From assembly GCA_038234715.1 (NCBI GenBank), contig JBBQTD010000013.1, positions 1 through 64,000 of the forward strand: a stretch of 64,000 nucleotides of DNA. Reading direction: 5' to 3'. The notes below the pieces were generated by a model, which searched no databases, had not been told where the DNA came from, and saw nothing but the letters and a program-made list of their open reading frames with translations. Positions 8,284 to 17,229 of the stretch are shown one piece after another (the stretch's first letter is position 1; every line of letters begins with the position of its first letter). Source of the stretch: SZAS-103 sp038234715 (GTDB lineage Bacteria > Pseudomonadota > Gammaproteobacteria > Xanthomonadales > Xanthomonadaceae). Made by a program: the position numbers and the translations under genes.

Positions 8284-9825
8284 ATGCGCATTTCCAACCG
8301 CTCCATGAAAGTGTCCACCCTTGCATTCGGCATCGTTGCCGCCTTGGCTTGCGGCCAGTCGATGGCCAGTGGCTTCCAGATTCGCGAGGACAGCGTCCAG
8401 GCGATGAGTCGCTCGCAGGCCGGTTCGGCATCTGCAGAGGGCGACGCAGCGGTGGTTGCAAACAACCCTGCCGCGATGACGATGTTCGACAAGATCACTG
8501 CGCAGACCGACGTGACAGCGATCGATCTGAGCGGAACGTTCACCGGCGGTGGCCACGACGCGATCGGCCAGCCGCTCAGCGGCGGCAACGGCGGCAATGC
8601 CGGCGACACCACTCCTGTCCCCGCGTTCCACTTCATCCTGCCGGTCGGCAACGGCTTCTCGCTCGGTGCCGCGTTCACCGCGCCGTTTGGCCTGAAGACG
8701 CAGTACGACGCGAACTGGGTGGGCCGTTACCAGGCGCTCAAGTCAGACGTGCGCACGTTCGATTTCACCCTCGCTGGTGCGTACAAGTTCAACGACATGT
8801 TCTCGGTGGGTGCCAGCGTCATCACCCAGCGGATCCAGGCTGAGCTCACCAATGCTGTCGACTTCGGCGCGATTCTGGCGGGTGCCGGCTTGGCGCCTGC
8901 CTTCCTGCCGCAGTCGGCGGACGGCACTGCCAGCGTCAAGGGCAACGACACCAGCGTGGGCTGGGATGTCGGCCTGCTGTTCCGTCCGTCGCCAAGCACC
9001 AGCATTGGCTTGAACTACCGCTCGAAGATCAACCACACGCTGAGCGGTCATTCCAACTTCAACGTGCCGTCGAGCGTGCAGGCTGTGTTCGGCCTGATCG
9101 GGTCGACCGCATTCCAAAACGGACCGATCAGCGCGTCGGTCAGCACGCCGAGCGTGGCCACCTTGAGCCTCACCCAGAAGTTGTCCGATACGTTTGCGCT
9201 GTCGGGCAATATCGAGCGCACCAACTGGAGCTCGCTCAAGAGCCTGACCGTCAAGTTCGCGAACCCGTCGCAGCCCGCTTCGACCGAGCAGTTCAACTGG
9301 AGCGACTCGATGTCCTATGCGTTGGGCATGGACTGGAAGTTCGCACCGGAATGGGTGTTGCGCGCCGGTATCGCCCGCGATGAGACACCGACCAACAACG
9401 TAAATCGTGATCCGCGCCTGCCCGACAACAACCGCCAGATCTACTCGGTGGGCCTTGGCTGGCAGCCGAATGACAATGCCAGCTGGAACATCGGTTACAG
9501 CCGCATCAACATCGACACCCCGACGGTCAACAACATCAGCGCAACCGGCTCGACCTTGGTCGGCAAGTACAGCGCCGATGCAAACCTGTTCGGTATCTCG
9601 GGTACGTTCAGCTTCGGTCATGCACCCGCGCCGGTGATTGCGGACTCGCCGCCGCCGCCGCCGCCGCCGCCCAAGACCTGCGCGGACATGGATGATGATG
9701 CCGATGGCGTAAACAACTGCCTGGACAAGTGTCCGGACAGCCCGGCGGGTCAAGCGGTGGGTCCGTACGGTTGCCCGGTGCCCGCCCCGGAGCCGGTCCT
9801 TGAGCCGAAGCCGTTCAAAAACTGA
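8284..9825 (+). CDS. OmpP1/FadL/TodX-family outer membrane porin with C-terminal thrombospondin type-3 tail
   Basis: 513 residues from the ATG at 8284, which follows an AGAGAG-type site. A signal peptide ends at SMASGF; the mature start SGFQIREDSVQAMSRSQAG with NPAAMT is classic FadL/OmpP1. The family forms 14-strand barrels that pass hydrophobic substrates such as long-chain fatty acids. After the last barrel strand (GISGTFSFGH) the protein continues with a run of eight prolines. A Cys-rich, Asp-rich thrombospondin type-3-like calcium-binding segment follows (CADMDDDADGVNNCLDKCP to GCPVP). In OmpA-like proteins such a segment precedes a peptidoglycan-binding domain, but here the protein stops about 15 residues later. 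Substrate unknown. Confidence 0.9.
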   Translation: MRISNRSMKVSTLAFGIVAALACGQSMASGFQIREDSVQAMSRSQAGSASAEGDAAVVANNPAAMTMFDKITAQTDVTAIDLSGTFTGGGHDAIGQPLSGGNGGNAGDTTPVPAFHFILPVGNGFSLGAAFTAPFGLKTQYDANWVGRYQALKSDVRTFDFTLAGAYKFNDMFSVGASVITQRIQAELTNAVDFGAILAGAGLAPAFLPQSADGTASVKGNDTSVGWDVGLLFRPSPSTSIGLNYRSKINHTLSGHSNFNVPSSVQAVFGLIGSTAFQNGPISASVSTPSVATLSLTQKLSDTFALSGNIERTNWSSLKSLTVKFANPSQPASTEQFNWSDSMSYALGMDWKFAPEWVLRAGIARDETPTNNVNRDPRLPDNNRQIYSVGLGWQPNDNASWNIGYSRINIDTPTVNNISATGSTLVGKYSADANLFGISGTFSFGHAPAPVIADSPPPPPPPPKTCADMDDDADGVNNCLDKCPDSPAGQAVGPYGCPVPAPEPVLEPKPFKN

Positions 9826-9847
9826 TCGCAGCTGCATTGCGATTGTC

Positions 9848-9878
9848 GAAGCCCGGCGCACGCCGGGCTTCGTTTTTT
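9848..9878 (+). terminator. Rho-independent terminator after the FadL-type porin
   Basis: A perfect 11-bp stem (9848-9858 with 9861-9871) is followed by GTTTTTT (9872-9878), 23 nt after the porin stop codon. This is a strong intrinsic terminator on the plus strand. Confidence 0.92.
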
Positions 9879-10413
9879 CGGACCCGTGCTGGGCCCGAAC
9901 GGTTACGGCGAGGCCCGTCCGATTGCTCCCATCACCAACCCGGATGGATCGGACAATCGTGCAGCACCCATTCGTCCATCATCGACCCGAACCCGTACTG
10001 CAGGCGCTCCCCCTTCACCCGGATGGCAGAAAACCGGCGCATCAGGGTTGGTTGAGCACGGCGATACCCATCTTCTTGCGCGTTTTTAGCAATCATCGCG
10101 GCATGGGTTCCACGCAGAACCGCATTGCATCGAAGCATCGCGGCATTGCATCCATGCAAAAAACCTGTTGTATGCGTGCGAAGGCGGCTGCAACGCCGTT
10201 CTCGCCGCTGCCCGCATCAAGTCAGGAGCAGTCTCTGCGGCGCAAGGGTACTGTCTCTAGAAAAAAATCTCCTGGAATGACTTGGACAGCGCGCGATCCC
10301 TCGCGTGGCGGGGCGGAGGCAATGGTTGGAGCGAATCGGAGGAGAATGATTCACGCGCCTGTGCATGGAAGCCGTTCTCCGGCCGCTCAATCGATGACGC
10401 TCGCGATGAAGAG
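9879..10413. other. 535-bp intergenic region with no recognised gene
   Basis: Between the porin terminator and the 3' end of putA. Short open frames exist on both strands (for example a 75-codon one at 10159-9932, minus), but none has a ribosome binding site, a recognisable family or plausible composition. Short direct repeats occur (CATCGCGGCAT twice, GCATTGCATC twice, 10090-10155). Nothing else is visible. Confidence 0.5.
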
Positions 10414-13400
10414 TTATTCCCCCAGCGTCAGCAAACTCGCATTTCCGCCGGCCGCCGTCGTATTGATCGTCAGCGTCCGCTCCGTCACGAAGCGCAACAG
10501 ATAGTGCGGCCCACCAGCCTTCGGACCAGTCCCCGACAAGCCTTCGCCGCCGAAAGGCTGCACCCCGACCACGGCGCCGATCATGCTGCGGTTGACGTAG
10601 CAGTTGCCAGCCTTCACGCGCGACGAAATGCGCCCGACGGTCGCGTCGATGCGCGAGTGGATACCGACGGTGAGGCCGTAGCCGGTCGCGTTGATCGCAT
10701 CGATCACCTTGTCCAGGTCCTTTGCCGGGTAACGGATGACATGCAGCACAGGGCCGAAGACCTCGCCATGCAACTGGTCCAGCGACTGCAGTTCGTACGC
10801 GCGCGGGGCGAAGAAATTGCCCTTCGCGGCGCCATCGCCGAGCTTGACCTGCTTGATCAGCGTCGCTTCGCGATCCATGCGCGCGGCGTGCGCGTCGAGG
10901 GTTTTCAACGAGGCGGCGTCAATGATCGGGCCGATGTCGATGGCCGGCAGTGCCGGATCGCCGACGACGAGTGCGTCCATCGCGCCAGCCAGCATCGCGA
11001 TGACCTTGTCCGCGATGTCTTCCTGCACGAACAACACCCGCGCCGCCGAACAGCGCTGGCCGGCGGAACCGAACGCGGACGTCATCGCATCCTTGACCAG
11101 CTGCTCGGGCAGCGCGGACGAATCGGCGATCAATGCGTTCTGGCCACCGGTCTGGGCGATCAGGATTCCAATGGCGGTATCGCGCGCGGCAAGGGCGCGA
11201 TTGATCGCGCGCGCGGCGTCGGTCGAACCGGTGAATGCAACGCCGGTCACCCGCGCGTCGTGGGCCAGCATGGCACCCACCGGCGCGCCATCGCCGGGAA
11301 CAAACTGCAACACCGTTTCGGGCACGCCCGCTTCGTGCAGCAGCTTCACCGCGGCATAGCCGATCAGGTTGGTCTGTTCTGCAGGCTTGGCGATCACGGC
11401 GTTGCCGGTGACCAGCGCGGCGGCCACCTGGCCGATGAAGATCGCCAGTGGAAAGTTCCACGGGCTGATGCACACGAACACGCCGCGGCCGTGCAGACGC
11501 AATGCGTTGGATTCGCCGGTCGGACCGGGCAGGTTCACTGGGTCGGCGAGCACCGCCCGCGCCTGTTGTGCGTAGTAGCGACAGAAGTCCACCGCCTCGC
11601 GTACTTCCGCCACGCTGTCGCCCAAGGTCTTGCCGGATTCCCGCATGCACAGTGCGATGAACTCGGCATTGCGCGCTTCGAGCAGGTCGGCGGCGTATTC
11701 GAGGATTTTTGCGCGGCCCGCAGCGGGCACCGCGTCCCATCCGGGTTGCGCCGACACGGCGTTCGCCAGCGCACGATCGACTGTTGCCGCATCGGAGGTC
11801 AGCCACTGCCCGACATGCTGCCGGCGGTCGGCGGGATTGGTGGTGGTGATCTGGGTACCGCTGGTGCTCGCACCGGGCACCAGCGGGGCTGCGGTCCATG
11901 GACCGCGCACGGCCGCAATGCGTGCGGCAAGCGCGCGCATGTCCTGGTCGTTGGCAAAATTGACGCCCATCGAATTGATCCTCTGCGCGCCGAACAATGT
12001 GCGGGGTAGCGGAATGTTGGGATGTGGCTTGGTGGTGAAGCCTGCGACTGTCACCGTGGGGTCGGCAACCAGCGCACGCGCGGACACGTTTGCGTCGGTG
12101 ATGCGGTTGACGAAGCTCGAATTCGCGCCGTTCTCGAGCAGCCGGCGTACCAGGTAGGGCAACAGGTCTTCGTGCGAGCCCACCGGCGCATACACGCGGC
12201 AGGGCACGTTGAACTTGTCCTTGCCGACCACCTCGCGATACAGGTCGTCGCCCATGCCGTGCAGCTTCTGGTATTCGTAGGGCGCGTTGCGTCCCGTCGA
12301 TGCCCAATCGCCGTGCATCTGTTGGGCGATGTGGTGGATCGCGACCAGGGTGTGCGCGTTGTGGGTGGCGAACATCGGGTAGAAGGCATCCGTTGCGCCG
12401 AGCATCTTGCGCGCGCAGGCCAGGTAGCTCACATCGGTATTCGGCTTGCGGGTCAACACCGGATAACCGGCAAGACCATCGACCTGCGCGCGCTTGATCT
12501 CCGAATCCCAATAAGCGCCCTTGACCAGGCGCAACGGCATGCGCCGCCCACTGCGGCGGGCCGCATCGATCAAGTAGTCGAGCACGAACGGCGCGCGTTT
12601 CTGGTAGACCTGCACGGCCAGCCCGTAGCCGTTCCAGCCGGATAGCGATGCGTCCTCGAACGCACCGATGATCACGTCGAGCGACAATTCCAGCCGGTCG
12701 GCTTCCTCGGCATCGATGGTGAAACCGATGCCCTGCGCCTTTGCAAGTTGCGCAAGCTCCAGCACCCGGGGCGTGAGTTCGGCGCAGACGCGCACGCGAT
12801 TGGCATGCTCGTAGCGCGGATGCAGCGCCGAGAGTTTCACCGAAATGGATGGTGCGGCGAAGACGTCCGTCTTACTGAAGCCCCCAGCCGGGCCGCTTGC
12901 GCCAATGGCGAGGATCGCCTTGCGGTAGGCCTGCAGGTAGCGCGCGCCATCAGCCGCAGTGGTAGCGCCTTCTCCGAGCATATCGAAGGAATGGCGGTAG
13001 CCAGGGGCCTTCGCGCTGCGTGCAAGGGCTTCCCCGATCGTCCGGCCCATCACGAACTGGTGGCCCATGATCCGCATCGCCTGGCGCACCGCGAGGCGGA
13101 TGACCGGTTCTCCCGCGCGACCCACCAGCCTGCGCAGGGCGCCGAGCGCATTGCCGCGCGTCTCGCCGGCGAGCCCGACCATGCGCCCGGTCAGCATCAG
13201 GCCCCAGCTCGACGCATTGACCAGCAGCGAATCGCTCTTGCCGAGGTGCGCGTCCCAGTCGGCGCCGCCGAGCTTGTCGCGGATCAGCTTGTCGGCGGTC
13301 ATCTGGTCGGGGATGCGCAACAGCGCCTCGGCGACGCACATCAGCAACACGCCTTCCTCGGACGACAGGTCGTACTCGCGCATGAAGGCTTCGATGACGC

Positions 13401-13602
13401 CCTGCCGCTCCGCGCGGGTGCGCACGCGTTCCACCAGGCCAGCGGCGGTGCGTTCGATGATCGAGCTGTCCTGCGGGGCGAAACGTGCGGCCGCGAGCAA
13501 CTCGTCCACGTGCTCTGTCTCGTCGCGCAGCCATGCCGCAGTGATGCGTTCGCGCAGAGGGTCGCCGATGGCGGGCAATTCGGGATTCAAAGGATCAGTC
13601 AC
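10414..13602 (-). CDS. putA: Bifunctional proline dehydrogenase / L-glutamate gamma-semialdehyde dehydrogenase
   Basis: 1062 residues, GTG start. It oxidises proline to glutamate in two channelled steps, passing electrons from FAD to the quinone pool and then to NAD. The order is an N-terminal helical region, the proline dehydrogenase barrel (about 140-460, with DAEEADRLELSLDVI and the flavin-site region YQKRAPFVLDY) and the aldehyde dehydrogenase domain (about 550-1020). The catalytic Cys851 lies in GSAGQRCSAARV, and the substrate-site region FTGSTDAARAIN is also present. The N-terminus lacks the ribbon-helix-helix DNA-binding domain of trifunctional PutA such as that of E. coli, so it should not repress itself. 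It stands alone, convergent with the porin region and divergent from the cox locus. Confidence 0.96.
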   Translation of the reverse strand: MTDPLNPELPAIGDPLRERITAAWLRDETEHVDELLAAARFAPQDSSIIERTAAGLVERVRTRAERQGVIEAFMREYDLSSEEGVLLMCVAEALLRIPDQMTADKLIRDKLGGADWDAHLGKSDSLLVNASSWGLMLTGRMVGLAGETRGNALGALRRLVGRAGEPVIRLAVRQAMRIMGHQFVMGRTIGEALARSAKAPGYRHSFDMLGEGATTAADGARYLQAYRKAILAIGASGPAGGFSKTDVFAAPSISVKLSALHPRYEHANRVRVCAELTPRVLELAQLAKAQGIGFTIDAEEADRLELSLDVIIGAFEDASLSGWNGYGLAVQVYQKRAPFVLDYLIDAARRSGRRMPLRLVKGAYWDSEIKRAQVDGLAGYPVLTRKPNTDVSYLACARKMLGATDAFYPMFATHNAHTLVAIHHIAQQMHGDWASTGRNAPYEYQKLHGMGDDLYREVVGKDKFNVPCRVYAPVGSHEDLLPYLVRRLLENGANSSFVNRITDANVSARALVADPTVTVAGFTTKPHPNIPLPRTLFGAQRINSMGVNFANDQDMRALAARIAAVRGPWTAAPLVPGASTSGTQITTTNPADRRQHVGQWLTSDAATVDRALANAVSAQPGWDAVPAAGRAKILEYAADLLEARNAEFIALCMRESGKTLGDSVAEVREAVDFCRYYAQQARAVLADPVNLPGPTGESNALRLHGRGVFVCISPWNFPLAIFIGQVAAALVTGNAVIAKPAEQTNLIGYAAVKLLHEAGVPETVLQFVPGDGAPVGAMLAHDARVTGVAFTGSTDAARAINRALAARDTAIGILIAQTGGQNALIADSSALPEQLVKDAMTSAFGSAGQRCSAARVLFVQEDIADKVIAMLAGAMDALVVGDPALPAIDIGPIIDAASLKTLDAHAARMDREATLIKQVKLGDGAAKGNFFAPRAYELQSLDQLHGEVFGPVLHVIRYPAKDLDKVIDAINATGYGLTVGIHSRIDATVGRISSRVKAGNCYVNRSMIGAVVGVQPFGGEGLSGTGPKAGGPHYLLRFVTERTLTINTTAAGGNASLLTLGE

Positions 13603-13716
13603 GCAGGTCCCGGCCGGGCGCCTTTTCTGGTCGCGTCAGGAAGCGCGAAGTTTATCAGGCTGTTGAAAAACACACTGCCCAATCAGGCCTGCCGCGCTCC
13701 CGGCGGTGCTTCCAGC

Positions 13717-13746
13717 TTGCCCGGGCTTGGCGCGCAACGGTACAAT
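13717..13746 (+). promoter_or_regulatory. Likely promoter of the cytochrome c oxidase operon
   Basis: TTGCCC (13717-13722), an 18-bp spacer and TACAAT (13741-13746) form a good sigma-70-type promoter. It lies just upstream of the DUF2244 gene that begins the coxB-coxA run, and no other comparable pair was seen between putA and this operon. Confidence 0.55.
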
Positions 13747-13784
13747 TCCGTGTTGTTTCCGCTGTCCGCGGAGGCGTGGCATCG

Positions 13785-14327
13785 ATGATCGAGTCGCACG
13801 CGACGGTTCCTGGATGCCCGCGGATGCGGTTGGTCCTGCGTCCGCCGCGCGCGCTCAGTGGTCGTCAGATGGGCGCGCTGTTCGCCTTGATGTCCGGCGC
13901 GATGTGGATCGTTGCATTGCTGAGCGCAATCCAGGGCAACGTGTTTGCCCCGGTGTTCGCCTTGCTCGACAGCATGCTGGTCGCCGCGTCGCTGCACTGG
14001 CTGTGGCGGCTCGGGGAGCGGCGCGAACAGATCGACGTCGACCAGGGCGCGGTCAGCGTGCGCAGGCAAACGTGTTCGATGGCGACCGCTGGGGCGCTGG
14101 TGTTTGAGGCGCATCCGTACTGGGTGCGGTTGTCGGTCGGCGAAGCCGGACGCGAGCCGCATGTGATGCTGGATTCGCAGGGAATGCGGGTGGAAGTGGG
14201 CGGTTTCCTCGCGCCGGATGAGCGCAAGGTTCTCGCTGGAAGGCTGTACGACGCGCTGCTGGCGGCCTCGGGTCGCGCCGGACCGTCGCTGGTCAATGAC
14301 GCCATGAATCAGGAACGGTCCGAATGA
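13785..14327 (+). CDS. DUF2244 family membrane protein, first gene of the cox operon
   Basis: 180 residues from the ATG at 13785 (in-frame GTG at 13776 is an alternative; GAGG lies just upstream of both). Two adjacent membrane segments (about 32-75: MGALFALMSGAMWIVALL and FAPVFALLDSMLVAASLHW) precede a soluble C-terminal domain. DUF2244 proteins are regularly encoded beside coxB in alpha- and gammaproteobacteria and are thought to be linked to oxidase biogenesis; no biochemical role is established. Its TGA overlaps the coxB ATG (ATGA), which suggests translational coupling. Confidence 0.87.
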   Translation: MIESHATVPGCPRMRLVLRPPRALSGRQMGALFALMSGAMWIVALLSAIQGNVFAPVFALLDSMLVAASLHWLWRLGERREQIDVDQGAVSVRRQTCSMATAGALVFEAHPYWVRLSVGEAGREPHVMLDSQGMRVEVGGFLAPDERKVLAGRLYDALLAASGRAGPSLVNDAMNQERSE

Positions 14328-15268
14328 ACGCAGCACACACTTCCAGGAAGGCCGGCGCGGCGCTCCTCGCATTGCTGTTGGCAGGCATCGCGCAAGCCAA
14401 TCCCGCGCGCTGGCAGCTCAACATGCCCCGGGGCGTCACCGACACGTCCGAGCGGGTGCAGTGGCTGCACAACCTGGCATTTGGCGTGTGCGTGGTGATC
14501 GGCATCATCGTGTTCGGCGCGATGATCTATTCGATGTTCAAGTTCCGCAAGTCCAAGGGCGCGGTCGCCGCGCAGTTCAGCCACAACACCACTGCCGAAA
14601 TCATCTGGACGGTGGTGCCGATCCTGATCCTGGTCGTGCTCGCGGTGCCCGCAACCGACACCCTGTTCCGCATGTACGACACCAGCAAGGCCGAAATGAC
14701 GGTCAAGGTCACCGGCTACCAGTGGATGTGGCGTTATGAATACCTGGGTGAGAACGTCGAGTTCCTGAGCCGCCTCGATCGCCTCAGCGACCGCACCCGC
14801 GCGCTTGGTTCGGGCCTGGATCCCTACGCGGTGAAGGTCGGCAGCGAGAATACCTACCTGCTCGATGTCGACCATCCGCTGGTGTTGCCGGTCGATACCA
14901 AGATCCGTTTCGTCATCACCGGCGACGATGTCATCCACGCGTGGTGGGTGCCGCAGCTGGGCTGGAAGCAGGATGCGATCCCCGGCGTGATCAACGAGAA
15001 CTGGACCAGGATCAAGGAACCCGGCGTTTATCGCGGCCAATGCACCGAGTTGTGCGGTCGCGACCATGGCTTCATGCCGATCGTCGTCAAGGCCGTCTCC
15101 AAGGCCGAGTTCCAGACATGGCTGTCCGCGCAGCGCAGCGCGAACAACGCTGCTGCGACCGCGTCGGCAGTCCCGGTTGCCGCGAGCCCGGTCACTGCCT
15201 TGGCGTCTGCTCCGGCGCCGGTCGCCGCCGCCACGCCCCCGGCCACTGCCAACGCCGCCACGCACTGA
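14324..15268 (+). CDS. coxB: Cytochrome c oxidase subunit II
   Basis: 314 residues. It accepts electrons from cytochrome c at its binuclear CuA centre and passes them to haem a in subunit I. A signal peptide (about 1-26) and two transmembrane helices (about 47-70, 90-112) lead to a periplasmic cupredoxin domain. The CuA ligands are visible: His205 in DDVIHAWW, Cys240, Cys244, His248 and Met251 in QCTELCGRDHGFM. After residue 270 there is an Ala/Pro-rich tail instead of the haem c domain found in caa3 types, so this is an aa3-type oxidase. It is followed by coxA after 51 bp. Confidence 0.97.
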   Translation: MNAAHTSRKAGAALLALLLAGIAQANPARWQLNMPRGVTDTSERVQWLHNLAFGVCVVIGIIVFGAMIYSMFKFRKSKGAVAAQFSHNTTAEIIWTVVPILILVVLAVPATDTLFRMYDTSKAEMTVKVTGYQWMWRYEYLGENVEFLSRLDRLSDRTRALGSGLDPYAVKVGSENTYLLDVDHPLVLPVDTKIRFVITGDDVIHAWWVPQLGWKQDAIPGVINENWTRIKEPGVYRGQCTELCGRDHGFMPIVVKAVSKAEFQTWLSAQRSANNAAATASAVPVAASPVTALASAPAPVAAATPPATANAATH

Positions 15269-15319
15269 CGACCCGCACGCCGATCCCCGCTCGCGCTGAT
15301 ATTCACCGAGGTTTTCGAT

Positions 15320-16963
15320 ATGGCTACCCCCAGCACCGCCGAGCATCAAGACCAGCACGAGCATGACGACCACGGACCCAAGGAAGGCTTCTTCCATCGC
15401 TGGTTCATGTCCACGAACCACAAGGACATCGGCACGCTGTATCTGCTGTTCTCGCTGCTGATGTTCTTCATCGGCGGGTTGATGGCGATGGGCATCCGCC
15501 TGGAACTGTTCCAGCCCGGCCTGCAATTCTTTCAGCCGGAATTCTTCAACCAGCTGACCACGATGCATGCCCTGGTGATGATCTTCGGCGCGGTGATGCC
15601 CGCGTTCGTGGGCCTGGCGAACTGGATGATCCCCATGATGATCGGTGGGCCCGACATGGCGCTGCCGCGGATGAACAACTGGTCGTTCTGGATCCTGCCG
15701 TTCGCATTCACCATGCTGTTGCTGCCGTTCGTGCTGGGCATGTTCGGCATCGGCGGGGGCGGCCCGGCCGGCGGCTGGACGATGTATCCGCCGCTGTCGC
15801 TGCAGGGCGGCGACAACGTCGCGTTCATGGTCTTCGCGATCCACATGATGGGTATCAGTTCGATCATGGGCGCGATCAACATCATCGCGACCATCCTCAA
15901 CATGCGCGCGCCAGGCATTGACCTGCTGAAGATGCCGGTGTTCGTGTGGGCATGGCTGATCACCGCATTCCTGCTGATCGCGGTGATGCCGGTGCTAGCC
16001 GGCGCGGTCACCATGCTGCTGACCGACAAGTACTTCCACACCAGTTTCTTCAACGCGGCCGGCGGCGGCGACCCGGTGATGTTCCAGCACATCTTCTGGT
16101 TCTTCGGGCACCCCGAGGTCTACATCATGATCCTGCCCGCATTCGGGATCATCTCGGAGATCATCCCGACCTTTGCGCGCAAGCCGCTGTTCGGATACCA
16201 GGCTATGGTCTATGCGATCGCCTCGATTGCGTTCCTCTCCTTTATCGTGTGGGCGCACCACATGTTCACCGTCGGCATGCCGTTCGGCGGCGAGCTGTTC
16301 TTCATGTACTCGACGATGCTGATCGCGATCCCCACCGGGGTGAAGGTGTTCAACTGGGTCTCGACGATGTGGAAGGGCTCGATGACGTTCGAGACGCCGA
16401 TGCTGTTCGCTGTCGCGTTCGTGATCCTGTTCACGATCGGCGGATTCTCCGGGCTGATGCTCGCGATGGTGCCGGCCGACTTCCAGTACCAGGACACCTA
16501 TTTCGTGGTCGCGCACTTCCACTACGTACTGGTGACCGGCGCGATCTTCGGGATCATGGCCGGCGTGTATTACTGGATCCCGAAGTGGACCGGGCACATG
16601 TACAACGAGACGCTCGGCAAGTGGCATTTCTGGCTGAGCACGATCTTCGTGAATGTGCTGTTCTTCCCGCAGCACTTCCTTGGCCTGGCTGGCATGCCGC
16701 GCCGCGTACCCGACTACAACGTCGCGTTCGCCGACTTCAACATGATCTCGTCGATTGGCGGATTCGCGTTCGGCCTGAGCCAGGTGCTGTTCCTGTACAT
16801 GGTGTGGAGCACCGCGCGCGGTGGCATCAAGGCTGCGTCGCGTTCGTGGGAAGGCGCGCGCGGGCTGGAGTGGACCCTGCCATCGCCGCCGCCGCACCAC
16901 AGCTTCACGACACCGCCGGTGATTCGCGATGGCGACCTCGCCCACGGCGACGTGACCCACTGA
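15320..16963 (+). CDS. coxA: Cytochrome c oxidase subunit I
   Basis: 547 residues, the catalytic subunit that reduces oxygen to water and pumps protons. Haem and copper ligands are visible in TTMHALVMIFG (haem a His), FFGHPEVYIMILPAFG (CuB His with the cross-linked Tyr), VWAHHMFTVGM (two CuB His) and VVAHFHYVLVTG (haem a3 and a His). Both the D-pathway type NxxxxxxxN region and HPEVY are kept, which marks a type A haem-copper oxidase. The N-terminus is His/Asp-rich and cytoplasmic. The stop codon lies inside a terminator hairpin. Confidence 0.97.
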   Translation: MATPSTAEHQDQHEHDDHGPKEGFFHRWFMSTNHKDIGTLYLLFSLLMFFIGGLMAMGIRLELFQPGLQFFQPEFFNQLTTMHALVMIFGAVMPAFVGLANWMIPMMIGGPDMALPRMNNWSFWILPFAFTMLLLPFVLGMFGIGGGGPAGGWTMYPPLSLQGGDNVAFMVFAIHMMGISSIMGAINIIATILNMRAPGIDLLKMPVFVWAWLITAFLLIAVMPVLAGAVTMLLTDKYFHTSFFNAAGGGDPVMFQHIFWFFGHPEVYIMILPAFGIISEIIPTFARKPLFGYQAMVYAIASIAFLSFIVWAHHMFTVGMPFGGELFFMYSTMLIAIPTGVKVFNWVSTMWKGSMTFETPMLFAVAFVILFTIGGFSGLMLAMVPADFQYQDTYFVVAHFHYVLVTGAIFGIMAGVYYWIPKWTGHMYNETLGKWHFWLSTIFVNVLFFPQHFLGLAGMPRRVPDYNVAFADFNMISSIGGFAFGLSQVLFLYMVWSTARGGIKAASRSWEGARGLEWTLPSPPPHHSFTTPPVIRDGDLAHGDVTH

Positions 16964-16978
16964 GTGGGTCACGTTTTT
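16951..16978 (+). terminator. Intrinsic terminator overlapping the coxA stop codon
   Basis: A perfect 10-bp stem pairs 16951-16960 with 16964-16973. The three loop bases 16961-16963 are exactly the coxA TGA stop codon, and TTTTT follows at 16974-16978. The hairpin therefore sits half inside the coding region. It should reduce transcription into the small gene, ctaG and coxC, which follow on the same strand. Confidence 0.85.
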
Positions 16979-17097
16979 GGTTAGTGCGATCATCCTTGAT
17001 CGCTGCGGTTGATTGGACTGCGGGTGCTGGCTGTTCTCTGGCCACTGGTATCAAAAGCGGCCATCCATGGCCGCACTTTCGATAGGTGCGTCGCTCC

Positions 17098-17229
17098 GTG
17101 AGTGAGATTCAGAACAGCCAACAGCAGAACCAGCGACGCGCGCGGGCCCTGCGGACTGTTTGGGTGTTGGCGGCGATCGCGGTTGCGATCTATGTCGCCT
17201 TCATCCTGCGGGGAGTGCTGGGCAAGTGA
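17098..17229 (+). CDS. 43-residue single-pass membrane protein, cytochrome oxidase small assembly protein type
   Basis: GTG at 17098 to TGA at 17229. A polar Gln/Arg-rich N-terminus (SEIQNSQQQNQRRARALR) precedes one transmembrane helix (TVWVLAAIAVAIYVAFILRG). Its stop overlaps the ctaG start (GTGA), which supports translation. Tiny single-helix proteins occupy the same coxA-ctaG slot in many proteobacteria and are named cytochrome oxidase small assembly proteins. The role is inferred from position. No strong Shine-Dalgarno is visible (GATAGG lies about 10 nt upstream). Confidence 0.75.
   Translation: MSEIQNSQQQNQRRARALRTVWVLAAIAVAIYVAFILRGVLGK

Noticed and set aside
9932..10159. Small gene (75 codons, minus) between the porin and putA
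   Set aside because: No Shine-Dalgarno, no known family, and composition rich in repeated ATGC phrases.
10414..13602. PutA acting as its own transcriptional repressor
   Set aside because: The N-terminus begins directly with the helical region; the ribbon-helix-helix domain of trifunctional PutA is absent.
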